Shown: positions 34,318-46,200 of the stretch, piece after piece | Layout of the letters: each line of letters starts with the position of its first letter | How positions within the stretch are numbered: the stretch's first letter is position 1 | Source of the DNA: Paenibacillus thalictri | GTDB lineage: Bacteria; Bacillota; Bacilli; Paenibacillales; NBRC-103111 | Assembly: GCF_004307995.1 (NCBI RefSeq) | Contig: NZ_SIRE01000027.1 | Location: forward strand, 62,001 to 126,000 | Length of the DNA stretch: 64,000 nt | Reading direction: 5' to 3' | Notes under the pieces: generated by a model | What the model saw: the letters and a program-made list of their open reading frames with translations, nothing else | Told to the model about the DNA's origin: nothing | Database searches by the model: none | Translations under genes and position numbers: made by a program

Positions 34318-36507
34318 TCCCGTATACGAATTGTAATAACGTGCACGTAGGTAATACAACCCTGTTTCCTCATCTAAAAACTCTCCTGCGTACCGAATCG
34401 CGTTGCTATACTGCTCCACCGTCAAGATTGCGTTGCCGAAAATATCATAGTCGTACTGATTCTCCACAACGCCTGCTTCACTCACGGTCTGAACGACATC
34501 TCCATGACCGTTGTACAAATAATATGACAGCTTGTCTAAGTTATCGATTCGAGCTATGTAATTAATACCTTTAACATACCTTACCGTCACCTGATCGGTT
34601 GCATCGGTTTCCAAAATGACATACTGCCGGTCGTATAGATAGTTCGTCACTTTCTCTGCATATCCATCCTTAGAATTGCGTACGGTTTTACGTGTCCGGA
34701 GATCGTCGCCATTGTACACATAGTCAAGAGTGACCCGCTCCCCGGCTTTCACCTTCTCCATCTGCTTCAACCGGTTGAAGCCGTCGAAGGTACTGCTAAC
34801 TTTCTCCAGCAGCGTGTTCAGTTCGTCCGCCACTTCGTCGCCGTACAGGTTGCCTCCGGTTGTCTGCCTCATGCTCTTGGAATGTGGACGCAAATAGCTG
34901 ACCTTCTGGCGTATTTCATTGCCATTCTCATCGTACAGATAGCCGGTGGTCTTTTCCAGCGCTTTCTTGCCCTCAGCATCCAGCATCGTTTCCACAAGCT
35001 GAAGCAGCTCGTTCGCCGCGGAATACACGTACTCGCTTTTCTTTACCGTGTACTGCACTTCCGCTTGGGTACCGGGGTCGTTGTAACCGCTCGGCTGCTC
35101 GGACGTGTAGGTCTCCTGCTGAGACTGACGGTTACCTGCACGGTCATAGCCGTATACGGTAGTCTTTCCAGGAGCTTCCACCTTCTCAATTCGCCCTGCG
35201 GCGTCATAGCTGTAATTGGTTTTACCGAAGCTATCCGTCTTCGTCGCTTGACGTCCCGCATCGTCATAAGTGTAACTGTATAGGGATATTTCGCTGCCGT
35301 CCGGTTTTTTGTTAGCCAGCGATACAAGCCTGTTGTTCCGGTTAAAAACATACTCCTCACGTACGCCGCCTTGATACTCAATCGACGTCCGGTTGCCGTT
35401 CACATCGTAGCTGTACGCTGTGATTTTGCCGTTAAAGTCAACATGCTCCATCCGGCTCGATTTGTCGTAACCATAGGTCGTCGTAAAGCCCTTCGCATCG
35501 GTTACAGTCTCGATGTTGCCGATGTCGTCGTAGGTAAGGCTAGCTGCATAACCCCGTCTTTTTCAATGCGTTTCAATTGGTTGCGACTGTCGTAGGTGAA
35601 GCTGCTTGTGCCGCTATCGTCCTTCATTGAGATTCGGTTACCCACTTCGTCGTAAGCATACATAATCCGGTCGCCGGTTTCCGCTACTGATTTCTCTACG
35701 AGGAAGTTGCGGTTGTCGTACTGGTACTTCGTATGGTTGCCGAGGCGGTCAATCATAACCGCCACGTTCGCAGTGATGTCGTACTGGTAGCGGATCGAAC
35801 GGTTTGCCGCATTCGTCGTTTCCCGCAGCAAACCGAAAGCGCCGTAGCTATATTTCGTTGCTTTTCCTAGGCCATCATCGATCATGTATAGCTTATTACC
35901 GGCTTTGTCATAGTCGTATGCTGTGGCAACACCAAGCGGATCAGTCACCTTGGTTAGTCGGCCTGCTGCATCGTACTCGTAGGAGGTGGAGTGACCCAAT
36001 GCGTCGGTTTCCTTGACCTTCTGCCCCGTCGCATTGTACCGGTATGCCTGCGTAAACAGCCCTGGCTCGTTACGCGCGGCCAGTTCCGGATCGATCATTT
36101 TCACCAGACGGTTGGCTAGATCATACTCGTACAGCGAACCGTACCGTTCTTCATCGGTATCGCCCGACAAATATCCTTTAGCATCGATTTTCTTGATGAT
36201 GTTGTCGTTCGCATCGTACATATTGCGCTGAACGACAACATGATACGCATCAGTTACAGTAACAAGTCGATTGAGCTTGTCGTAGCCGTAAGTCACACTA
36301 TTTTGCTGAACGTTTGTTACGACGATCCTGTTGCCGGCAAGATCGTACTGGTAGGCCAGCGTATGCTGCTCCGGATCCGTGACCGTTTGCAAACGGTTCA
36401 TGTTGTCGTACGAATAGCGGGTTTCGAAATTTCGTTCGTTACGCTCAGAGACTTTGTTGCCTACTTCGTCGTAATTATACTGTTTAAACAGGGCGGCTCC
36501 GTTCAGC
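34318..36507 (-). pseudogene. 5'-truncated RHS/YD-repeat gene, core part
   Basis: The frame carries many YD repeats almost identical by eye to residues of the intact RHS gene (compare the block at 38.7-40.9 kb). Homology begins abruptly at 36507, so the N-terminal two-thirds are missing. A net 1-base deletion near 35536 (QLAYTYDE becomes QLALPTTT) shifts the frame, after which YD repeats resume. At 34318 the gene is cut by the IS element and continues in the piece at 31651-33120. It is a second, decayed copy whose tip differs from that of the intact gene. Confidence 0.88.
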
Positions 36508-36568
36508 AGTTATTAATCGAAGCCTGGCCTGGGTTATTGGATGTTTTAGAAGTGGACACATCAAGTCG
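36508..36568 (+). pseudogene. fragment resembling the 3' end of an AI-2E transporter gene
   Basis: Read on the plus strand the segment encodes LLDVLEVDTSS, against LLDILDVDTSS at the very end of the intact AI-2E gene near 30.65 kb. It is followed at similar spacing by a strong terminator, as the intact gene is. The stop codon has changed to CGA. The match is only about 11 residues, so chance or a different paralogue is possible. Confidence 0.45.
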
Positions 36569-36614
36569 AAAAAGGATCGCCGACCCGGAGAGTGTGAGTC
36601 GGCGATCCTTTTTT
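36569..36614. terminator. strong bidirectional terminator ending the toxin operon
   Basis: AAAAAGGATCGCCGAC pairs perfectly with GTCGGCGATCCTTTTT around a 13-base loop. It lies 30 bases past the HEAT-like gene's stop and is the likely end of the 21-kb minus-strand unit. Confidence 0.92.
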
Positions 36615-36644
36615 ATCTTTGTGCTGGGAGCAGCGATTCTCTGA

Positions 36645-37094
36645 TTACTTCCCTTTTTGGGTATTCACCTTGTTCATTTTATAGTTAATTTCTTCTATAG
36701 CTTCTTCTGCACATTGTACAATTTGCTGTTTAGGATGGCTTAAGTATGTTTTGATCACCGAAAGATACTTAGCCTTGCGGGAAAAACCAAGACATAAAAT
36801 AATATCTTCAAGATAGGTAACGTTGACAGTCTCGAGATCGTTAAGTAGAGGATCCCATTCTATATCTTCCCCAATATTTTGATGAACGGCAGCAAGACTC
36901 ATAGCATTAAATAAACTTTCCTTAATTGCCCCATCCTGTTCTCTACGGGCATGTTCCATCATTTCGTAAATAAGAACTTTCACCATCTCTTTATTGACTT
37001 TACCATATTCAAGTATGTCCGCAATTTCATCTATCTTGCGCTCTGGACAATCCGAATTTATAGCATCTCGGTACATTTGCAATATATCAGCCAT
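36645..37094 (-). CDS. HEAT-like small protein, candidate RHS immunity protein
   Basis: Protein of 149 residues, all-alpha in appearance, with helix-pair rhythm (AINSDCPERKIDEIADILEY; YLSVIKTYLSHPKQQIVQCA) like short HEAT arrays. ATG at 37094 has AAGGAGG 5 bases upstream. There is no signal peptide, so it acts in the cytosol, which fits protection against a toxin acting inside cells such as an RNase. It lies 118 bases downstream of the RHS gene and is the only gene between it and the operon terminator. The family was not identified. Confidence 0.7.
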   Translation of the reverse strand: MADILQMYRDAINSDCPERKIDEIADILEYGKVNKEMVKVLIYEMMEHARREQDGAIKESLFNAMSLAAVHQNIGEDIEWDPLLNDLETVNVTYLEDIILCLGFSRKAKYLSVIKTYLSHPKQQIVQCAEEAIEEINYKMNKVNTQKGK

Positions 37095-37212
37095 GTCAGC
37101 CTCCTTAATTAATCGTTGATATTAAAGTTAGTTTTGTTAACTATAGAAATGATCCCTTTAAACCTCCTCACTTTGACATGTGCATATCGATAACCAACAA
37201 TATTATATTCCA

Positions 37213-40200
37213 TTAGTTAATATAATAGGCCCCTTCCGGCAGCACAGTATTATTATTAACAACAACTTCCCCCACACCATTGGGAATCCAAGCAACTCTT
37301 GAATCATTGTCAAACTCATAGTTTCCTGTCACAGTATGTCCCCGCACATCGGTATGCACAAAACCATCGTTAGTATAGTACGCATTTGGAGCGAGCCTCC
37401 TCTCAATCGAATCAGAAATAAATATTCCCTTATCTCCAGAAATGATCTGGCTAATGTAAAAGTTTATTGTATTACTCGAAGAACTTGGCCCTTCAATACT
37501 TGGTGTGATAGATGGTGCGGTGATAGGGATATGAACGTCATTTATCAACTTTTCATCGTAGAAAGGACTATCTGGACTGAAGATTCCTCTCGGATGGAAG
37601 ACTCCGTCAGCATCCATGCTCTTTTTTCCTTTTAAAACCCTTACTATCCAATCTTCCGCAGAATTTGACCCAGCCGGTGCACTTGCATCAGGCCCATGAA
37701 CTCTCACTGTCCATTTTTCTCCATCCTGATCCCATTTATATTCGAATCCTTCCTGTGCCCCTCCCTCAATTGGAGTTAAAATCCTTCCTTTTGCATTTGA
37801 GGGTATCCTTGAAAGAATATCCTCAATAGTGGTTCCTTTAAGACCAGTAAAATCTCCTACTTTACCGCTTCCAAGTAGATTCGAACTCACTTTTAGACCA
37901 GTAAGATATATTATTAACTCCTCTTGGGTAATTGGAAATGTTTCTACTTCCATTCCTCTGATAGTTGTCGGAAATCTCGTTATAACCGGCTTATCCTGTA
38001 ATATCGGGAAACTATCTATGTCGGGTTCTTGCATTTCATCTAGAGGAAAGATTTCAATCCCCAATTCAGGTTGAATTATAGGAAATTCGTTTACTAACGA
38101 TCCCAAATCCTTTTCTATTTGATTAGATAAAAATAATATTTGTCCTTCCCTTATTTTATTAACGTCTTGAATATTGTTTAATCTTGCAATTTGGTCAATG
38201 GAAACACCGGTCGCATTTGATATCCTTGTTAGATTATCTCCAGATTTAACAGTATAAGTGTTATCATCATTTAATGTAAAATCCCTATTAACAAATGAAG
38301 GAGACGCAGTATCTATTGGAGCTACTGTTAGTGTAGGTTCAATAGCTGGGGCTTCTGGTACATTTATATGCAGAGGCTGAACCAAGGGTCCAATCAGTGG
38401 CGGTGATATTGTTGGTCCAACAAATTGTGTATTCTCCAGATTATTTGCCCTAATTCTATCAATATCCTCCTGGGACTCTCCCGCAGGGGTTGGATTTGCA
38501 GTTAACCCACCAACAAATACACCAGTTACCATGCCCCATAATCCAGCTCGTGAAGCAGATGCCGCTGTTTCGAATACATCAGTAATATAAGATCCAATTG
38601 AAACTGTTATAGAATGTCCGGTTGGATCAAGATATTTCAATGGATCATTATGCGCATAAGTATACCTGTTTAAGCTAAGCGGGCTCGTATCCTCACCCCA
38701 ATAACTATCTTCCGATATAAACCTCCCCGTATACGGGTTATAGTAGCGCGCTCTGAGATAATACAGTCCCGTTTCCTCGTCCAGAAACTCTCCGGCATAC
38801 CGGATGGCGTTCCCATTCTGCTCGATCGTCAATGTCGGGTTACCGAAAATATCATAGTCGTATTGGTTTTCCACAACGCCTGCTTCATTTACCGTCTGAA
38901 CGACATCTCCATGACTGTTGTACAGGTAATACGACAGCTTGTCTGACTGATCGATGCGAGCAATGTAGTTGATTCCTCTAATGTACCTTGTCGCCACCTG
39001 ATCGGTTGCATCGGTTTCCAGAATAACGTACTGACGGTCGTACAAATAATTCGTCACTTTTTCCGCATAGCCGTCCTTCGAGCTACGAACCGTTTTGCGG
39101 GTGCGGAGGTCGTCGCCGTTATAAATATAGTCGACGGTTACCCGCTCCCCGGCTTTCACCTTCTCCATCTGCTTCAACCGGTTGAAACCGTCAAACGTAC
39201 TGCTTACTTTTTCCAGCAGCGTACTCAGTTCGTCCGCCACTTCGTCGCCGTACAGGTTGCCTCCGGTTGTTTGCCTCATGCTCTTCGTATGCGGACGCAA
39301 ATAGCTGACCTTCTGGCGTATTTCATTGCCATTCTCATCGTAAAGGTAACCGGTCGTCTTTTCCAACACTTTCTTGCCGGCATCCAGCATCGTTTCTGTA
39401 AGCTGAAGCAGTTCGTTCGCCGCGGAATATACATACTCGCTTTTCTTCACCATGTACTGTACTTCCGCTTGGGTGCCGGGGTCGTTGTAGCCGCTCGGCT
39501 GCGTGGACGTATAGGTCTCCTGCTGAGACTGACGGTTACCGGCACGGTCGTAGCCGTATACGGTCGTCTTGCCAGGCGCCTCCACCTTCTCAATCCGCCC
39601 TGCGGCATCATAGCTGTAATTGGTTATCCCAAAGCTGTCCGTCCTCGTTGCTTGACGTCCCGCATCGTCATACGTATAGCTGTATTTGGAAATTTGGCTG
39701 CCGTCCGGCCCTTTATTGGCAAGCGATATCAATCTGTTAGTTCTGTCAAAAACATACTCCTCTCGCACACCGCCCTGATACTCAATCGACGTCCGATTGC
39801 CGTTCTCATCGTAGCTGTAAGAAGTTGTTTTGCCGTTAAAAGCAACATGCTCCATCCGGCTCGATTTATCGTAACCGTAGGTCGTCATAAAGCCCTTCGC
39901 ATCAGTTACAGTCTCGATGTTGCCGATCTCGTCGTAGGTGTACGCTAGCTGCATCACGCCGTCTTTTTCAATGCGCTTCAATTGATTGCGGCTGTCGTAG
40001 GTAAAGCTGCTTATGCCGCTGTCGTCCTTCATTGAGATCCGATTACCCGCTTCGTCGTACGCATACATAATCCGGTCGCCGGTTTCCGCTACCGATTTCT
40101 CAACGAGGAAGTTACGGTTATCGTACTGGTACTTTGTATGGTTGCCAAGCCGGTCAATCATAACGGTTACGTTCGCCGAAAGGTCGTGCTGATAACGGAT

Positions 40201-43200
40201 CGAACTGTTTGCGGCATTCGTCGTTTCTCGCAGCAAACCGAATGCGCCGTAGCTATATTTCGTTGCTTTTCCTCGGCCATCAATCATATATAGCTTATTG
40301 CCTGCTTTGTCATAGTCGTATGCCGTGGCAACACCAAGCGGATCAGTCATCTTGACCAGTCGGCCTGCCGGATCATACTCATACGAGGTGGAGTGACCCA
40401 ATGCGTCCGTTTCCTTAACCTTCTGTCCTGCCGCATTGTACCGGTATGCCTGTGTAAGCAACTCCGGCTCGTTACGCGCGGCCAGTTCCGGATCGATCAT
40501 TTTCACCAGACGGTTGGCTAGATCATACTCGTACAGCGAACCGTATCGTTCTTCATCGATACCACCCGACAAATATCCTTTGGCATCGATTTTCTTGATG
40601 ACATTACCATTCGCATCATACATATTGCGCTGAATGACAACATTGTAGGCGTCGGTTACAGTAACAAGTCGATTCAGCTTGTCGTAGCTGTAACTCACGC
40701 TATTTTGCTGAGCATTCGTTACGATGGTTCTGTTTCCAGCAAGATCGTACTGGTAAGCCAACGTATGCTGCTCCGGATCTGTGACCGTTTGCAAATGGTT
40801 CATGTTGTCGTATGAATAGCTGGTTTCGAAGTTTCGTTCATTGCGTTCAGCGATTTTGTTTCCTGCCTCGTCGTAATTATACTGTGTAGACAGATCGGCT
40901 CCGTTCACCTTGCGAATCGTTTGCTTAACTCGATTCAAGGCGTCGTACGTATAACGCACCGTAAAAGCTTCCCTATCTTCTGAACTTGACACGGCAAATG
41001 CGCGCGGTTCGATTTCTTTCACCCGATTGCCCACCGAATCGTACTCGTAGCCGGTGATTACTCGAAGCTTGTCCGGATATTCGTCATCCTTCAGTTCGGG
41101 AACGTTATACCCGGCCTCGCTATCGAAATCGTCCGAATCGACCAGTTGAATACGCTGCGTCACCCTGTTCATGCTGTCATACGTAAATTTCGTAAAGTCG
41201 TATTGATCTCCGTCACGCAGCTTTTCAGTCTTGATGATGTTGCCGTTCCGATCATAACGATTTCTGGCAAATGCCCCGCTGTTATCCGCAACAGTAGCAA
41301 CTGCGTTATTATCGTAATACGTATAGATTGTTTCCCGATAAAATGCCTCATCCTTGGAATCCGAGATGCTTTTCTTGATCATATTGCCCATAGGGTCATA
41401 TGTATACGCTTCTACGGCATACACCACATTCCCGCTCTTATCCAAATCAAGCTGCGTTCGCTTCTCGGTCACTTTTCGATTGGCGTCATATTTGAATAAT
41501 GTAATACTTCCCCGTTTATCCTTCGATGCTGTCATATTGCCAACCAGATCGTACTTATCCTCTGTCACCTGCCCGTAAGGATCTGTCGTCGTCTTCATTT
41601 GGCCGAACGCATTGTAGCTATATGAATTCGTATTGTTTAGCTGGTTTGTCTCTGAAATTTTGCGTCCCTGCTTATCATACGTATAAGCGATTGTTCCTCC
41701 ATCAGCAAATGTTGCTTTCTCCAATGTGCCGTTAGGATTATAATCATACCTTGTCGTATTATTCCTTGCATCTGTATGTACCGTCACGTTCCCTAGCACA
41801 TCATATTGATACGACGTGCTGTACTCCATTGCGTCGACAGATCTCACAACATAGCCTAAGCCATCGTATGCATAAACCGTTCCCAAGGAAGAGGAAATAT
41901 CCCCCATAAACTGTATACCCGATACGACTTTTACCGCTTGCCCCCGGGCATTATATGCGATGTACTCGATACCTCGGCCATCCGGCGCAATAGTTGTCGT
42001 CCTTCTGTTTCTGGCATCATAAACATAGACCATGCCTGCCATTGTTTCGAGCAGGGTAGGAATGTCCTTTAGCGGGTCATAATCATTCGGGGCAATCTGT
42101 TTTATGAGATTGCCTGCTGCATCATACAAGTACCTCGTGACCGCAGTCAAAGTTCCATCAATCGGCGTAATTTTGCGGATCAGCAGGTTCACTGCATCGT
42201 ATTCGTACCAGGTTGAAACTCCTCTTGCATTCACTTCTTCGATCAGATTGCCAGCTAAATCGTAACGATAAGCCATTGCTGCGCCAAGAGGATCCTTCTT
42301 TTTCTTAGGTCGTTTATCGTAATCGTACTCGTATATAGTTGCCTGTCCTTTGGCGTCTTTTTTACTCTTCACCTTGCCGTTCTTGTAATAATCGTAGCTC
42401 GTTGTCGATAAGACCCTGTCATAATATTCATTATCGAACTTCGCCGCGGCTAGCTGATCCGAGCTTAAGTCTGAAGTAGGAACGAGCAAAGCCTCTTGCA
42501 TAACCCGGTTCCGACTATCATACACATACCTCCGTACATCGTAATTGCCATCCTCAACCTTCTGCAGCTTTGTAATTATGTTCCCTGCACGGTCGTACTC
42601 TTGAATCGCTTCCCGGCCAAAAGGACCGGAGGTTGTCTTAAGTCGTCCAGCCTTATCATATGAATACTCTACAAGATCACCGGCAGACGTTTCTACCGTA
42701 TCCGCTTCCGATCCAGACTCTTGTCGCAGGAATGTCTCGCTGTTGATTAAATGGTTCAATTCGTCAAATTGCTTCCGTGAAACCTTATAGAAACGGTTTA
42801 CACCGTCCGTCCGGATATATTCCTTCTTCGTAATCGAATTTCCGGAAGGATCGTATTCCTGTAGCGTCCGATTACCTACCTCATCAAAGCTCTCTATTTG
42901 ATCTCCTTTAGCGGAATAGGCAAACTGCACAGAAGTTCCGTCAGGATAGTCGATCCGATACGGCTTGTCGAAGATCGTCAGGAATGTCGTCGTTACACGT
43001 CCCGCCCGATCTGTTTTCGCCCCCATGGCCTTGCCGCTAAGATCGTAATCGTAACGCTCCGCAATGCCGTCCGGATACGTCTTCTCTTTCGGCAGGCCGT
43101 TCAAATAGTATGCAATCTTCGTTTCTCTACCGAGTCCATCCGTCTCCGAAATGACGTTGCCGGAGCCGTCGTAAACGAATCTCTTCGTAAAGTACGCCGA

Positions 43201-46200
43201 TCCGCTACTCGCATTAAGCGAAAATGTTTGGGCGGAAATAACCTTGGTCTGTTTATCATTCATATCGTACTCATAGACGGTCCCGATCGAGCTGCCGGGC
43301 TGAGCCGCATTATACCCTTCGCCATCCGCTTCCTTAACCAGATTGCCTCTAGCATCGTATTCCCGATAAGCCAAGACTTCACGGCTGGTCCCGTCGAAAG
43401 CCACAGCCTTTACTAACCTGTTTAGAGGGTCATACTCGTATTCAATGCCAGGCGCCTTATCGTCAGCTATATTGGCATAACGGGAATCGATTTCTTTGAT
43501 GCGATTGCCAACCTCGTTATATATAATTCTGGATGTATTGCCCAACGGATCAATTGTTTTCACCACTCTGCCAAGCCCGTCATATTCGTAGGAGGTAACG
43601 TTTTCTGCTCCCAATACAGTTATCGTTTCCGACAGATTGTTGCCTTTCTTATCGTTACGATAGGTGGTTATCTTGATGCCACCGCCGTTTCCGTACGGCT
43701 CCGTTTTGGCAACCAGCTTATTGCGGTAGTCGTAAGCATATTGTGTCGTATCGTAGCCGCTGCCGTTAAAAATCTGCGCCAGCACCGTATTGCCGGCGTA
43801 GTCCTGCTCGTATTTTCGCAGATAGGAGCCGTGCTCCGTGTAATCGCCGTTTCCGTCCGACTCCCGGTAAGCCCCGCTTTCTTCCTTCAGCCGTCCGGCG
43901 AAGTCGTAATGGTACGAAAATAAACGGAACGCTGTCTCGGCGGCGTCGGCATATTGCTTCATCTGCGTCTTGTTGCCGTTGTTATCGTAGCTGTAACTAA
44001 TATGGCCCGTTCTTGCGTCGTCGATTTTACGAAATTCGTCCGTCAGCTTGTTTACCGCATTATACGCGGAAGATATATCGGACGATACCGTATCCACTCC
44101 GTCCGTGAACTGCCCCTGCTTTGTTCTTATGGCGTTGCCATTCAAGTCATAAGCGTATGCCGTGTACAGATAGTTCGGAGAGCCGTCCCGGTATAGCTTT
44201 TTCATCGTCATTCTTCCAAGTGCATCAAACAATGATTCGGTTACTTTGCTGCCGGGAACTTTCTGAACCGCAATCTTCCCTAACGCATTGTAAGCATAGG
44301 ACGTTTCGTTGCCGAGTGCATCCCGCTTCACGGTCATGCGTCCTAGGCTATCGTACTCGTAGCCGGTCGTATAATTTCGCGCATTGGTTTCGCTCAGCTT
44401 GTTGCCCGTATAGTCATAAGTATAGGTTACCGCATCCATTCGGACGCGGTCCGGGGTAACTTCGGCCTTCAGTACCTTGCCTGCGATATCCGAATACAAC
44501 TTCTGCACATAGCCTTCTTCATCGGTGATCGTTACAATGATCGGCATCTCGGTATCCCCGCTAAAGTTGTAGGCGATGGTTACGGCCCCCTTATCCACCG
44601 TGTCCTGCTCCATATACGTCTTTCTCGTTAAACGGTAGTTGCTGTCATAGTCGAGCAGAACACTATGTCCGTTCGCATCCGTTTCTTTCGTTTTGTTTCC
44701 TTTCGAATCGTATTCAACTTTTTTCAGCACATGCCATGCCCCGTTGTCGAACACGCTTGCTTGGACTAGAGCGCCCAGAATATCATATTCGTTGAGAAAT
44801 GGCGTCTGCTCCGGGTCAGTATATTGAATTTTCATATTGGCAAAACGGTTCTCTTCGTAGCTGTATGCTTTGACACTGTTATCCGGCATCGTTTTCTTCA
44901 TCAGCCGTTGAAGTGCGTCATATTCATACATTGTCTTGTTTCCCATGGCATCGTTTTCAGCTAGAAGACTGCCGTTGTTAAAGTCGTAAGCAAGTGTTCT
45001 GGCCGATTCCTGACCGTCTACCGTGCCGTACTCTTTCGTCAAATACGCACCCTTGACATCAGTTCCATTCGCATCGATACCATATTCGTATTGGGTGATA
45101 AAAGACTGTGAGCCAGTGGATACCTCCTTACGGGTCAAGTTGCCATAACTGTCATATTCATAGTCGGTAATTATATTTCCGCCTGCAACTTTGGCATTTA
45201 CCCTTGTTTCTTTCGTAATATTTCCCTTGTCATCGATAGCGTAAATAATTTGATTCCTGGTATCCGCGTCTTGCTTCCAGCTTTTTTGCGAAAGAATGTG
45301 ATATTTATCGTAAGCATAGGCATATACGACGGTCCTCTCATCATCCACAGGATAGCCGGTAGCATCCCTGATCGCTTCCGGTCCGGTGTAGTTGGTTAAG
45401 TTCCCGTATTCGTCATATCGGTAATTTTCAATCTTCTTGACCGGTTCGCCTACGGGCTCTCCACCGGAAACGTTGTACATAGCGGTCTCCTGCTTTTTGA
45501 CCAACTTCAATTCATCTCGTTCACTGGTGATCGTCTCTTTATGATCTGCGCCGCTCTTATCCGTCACAACCAACTGCTGCAAACCATCATACGTATACTT
45601 GATCAGGTTGCCTCGCATATCGGTCTGATCGGTATAGTACCTGTATGTATCGCGCAAATAAATTTCATTGTACCCTTGATAGCCATCCGCTCCGAAGCCA
45701 TCAGCTTCACCGGTGTATTTGTAGGTTGCCTTATCTTTCGTGTCTGTCACGAACCTGTCGGTCCATACCGCCTGCGTTGCATCGAACCCCTTCTTGATCA
45801 GCTCGCTTTGCTCAAAAACCTTACGGTATTGCATACTGCCCTTATCTTCATTCAGCTTTTTGGTGTACGTATCGTACACATAACGTTTGACCCGGTTCGT
45901 CTTCACATAATCGACCTGCACCAAATTCTCATACCGGTTATATGCGGAATATTGCGTGCCATTGCTGAAGGTGAAACCAAGGTCTGGCTGCTCGTACCAG
46001 TAGTGGTACTTGGGTTGGTTATCGACATCATACACTCGCTGCAATCTTGTCCGCATAACCTGCTTAGTCATTGAATCGACGAGAGTAGCCGATTTGTCGT
46101 ACACCAACGCCTTATCTCCAGGAAGATGCACGATGACCTGATATTTCCCATCCAAATCTCCTGAATCCTTGGCATTTGGCCCCTGCGAGGCTTTATGACT

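Noticed and set aside
36240..36644. Plus-strand frame crossing the RHS remnant
   Set aside because: Most of it is antisense to YD repeats; only its last part resembles an AI-2E gene end and is reported separately.
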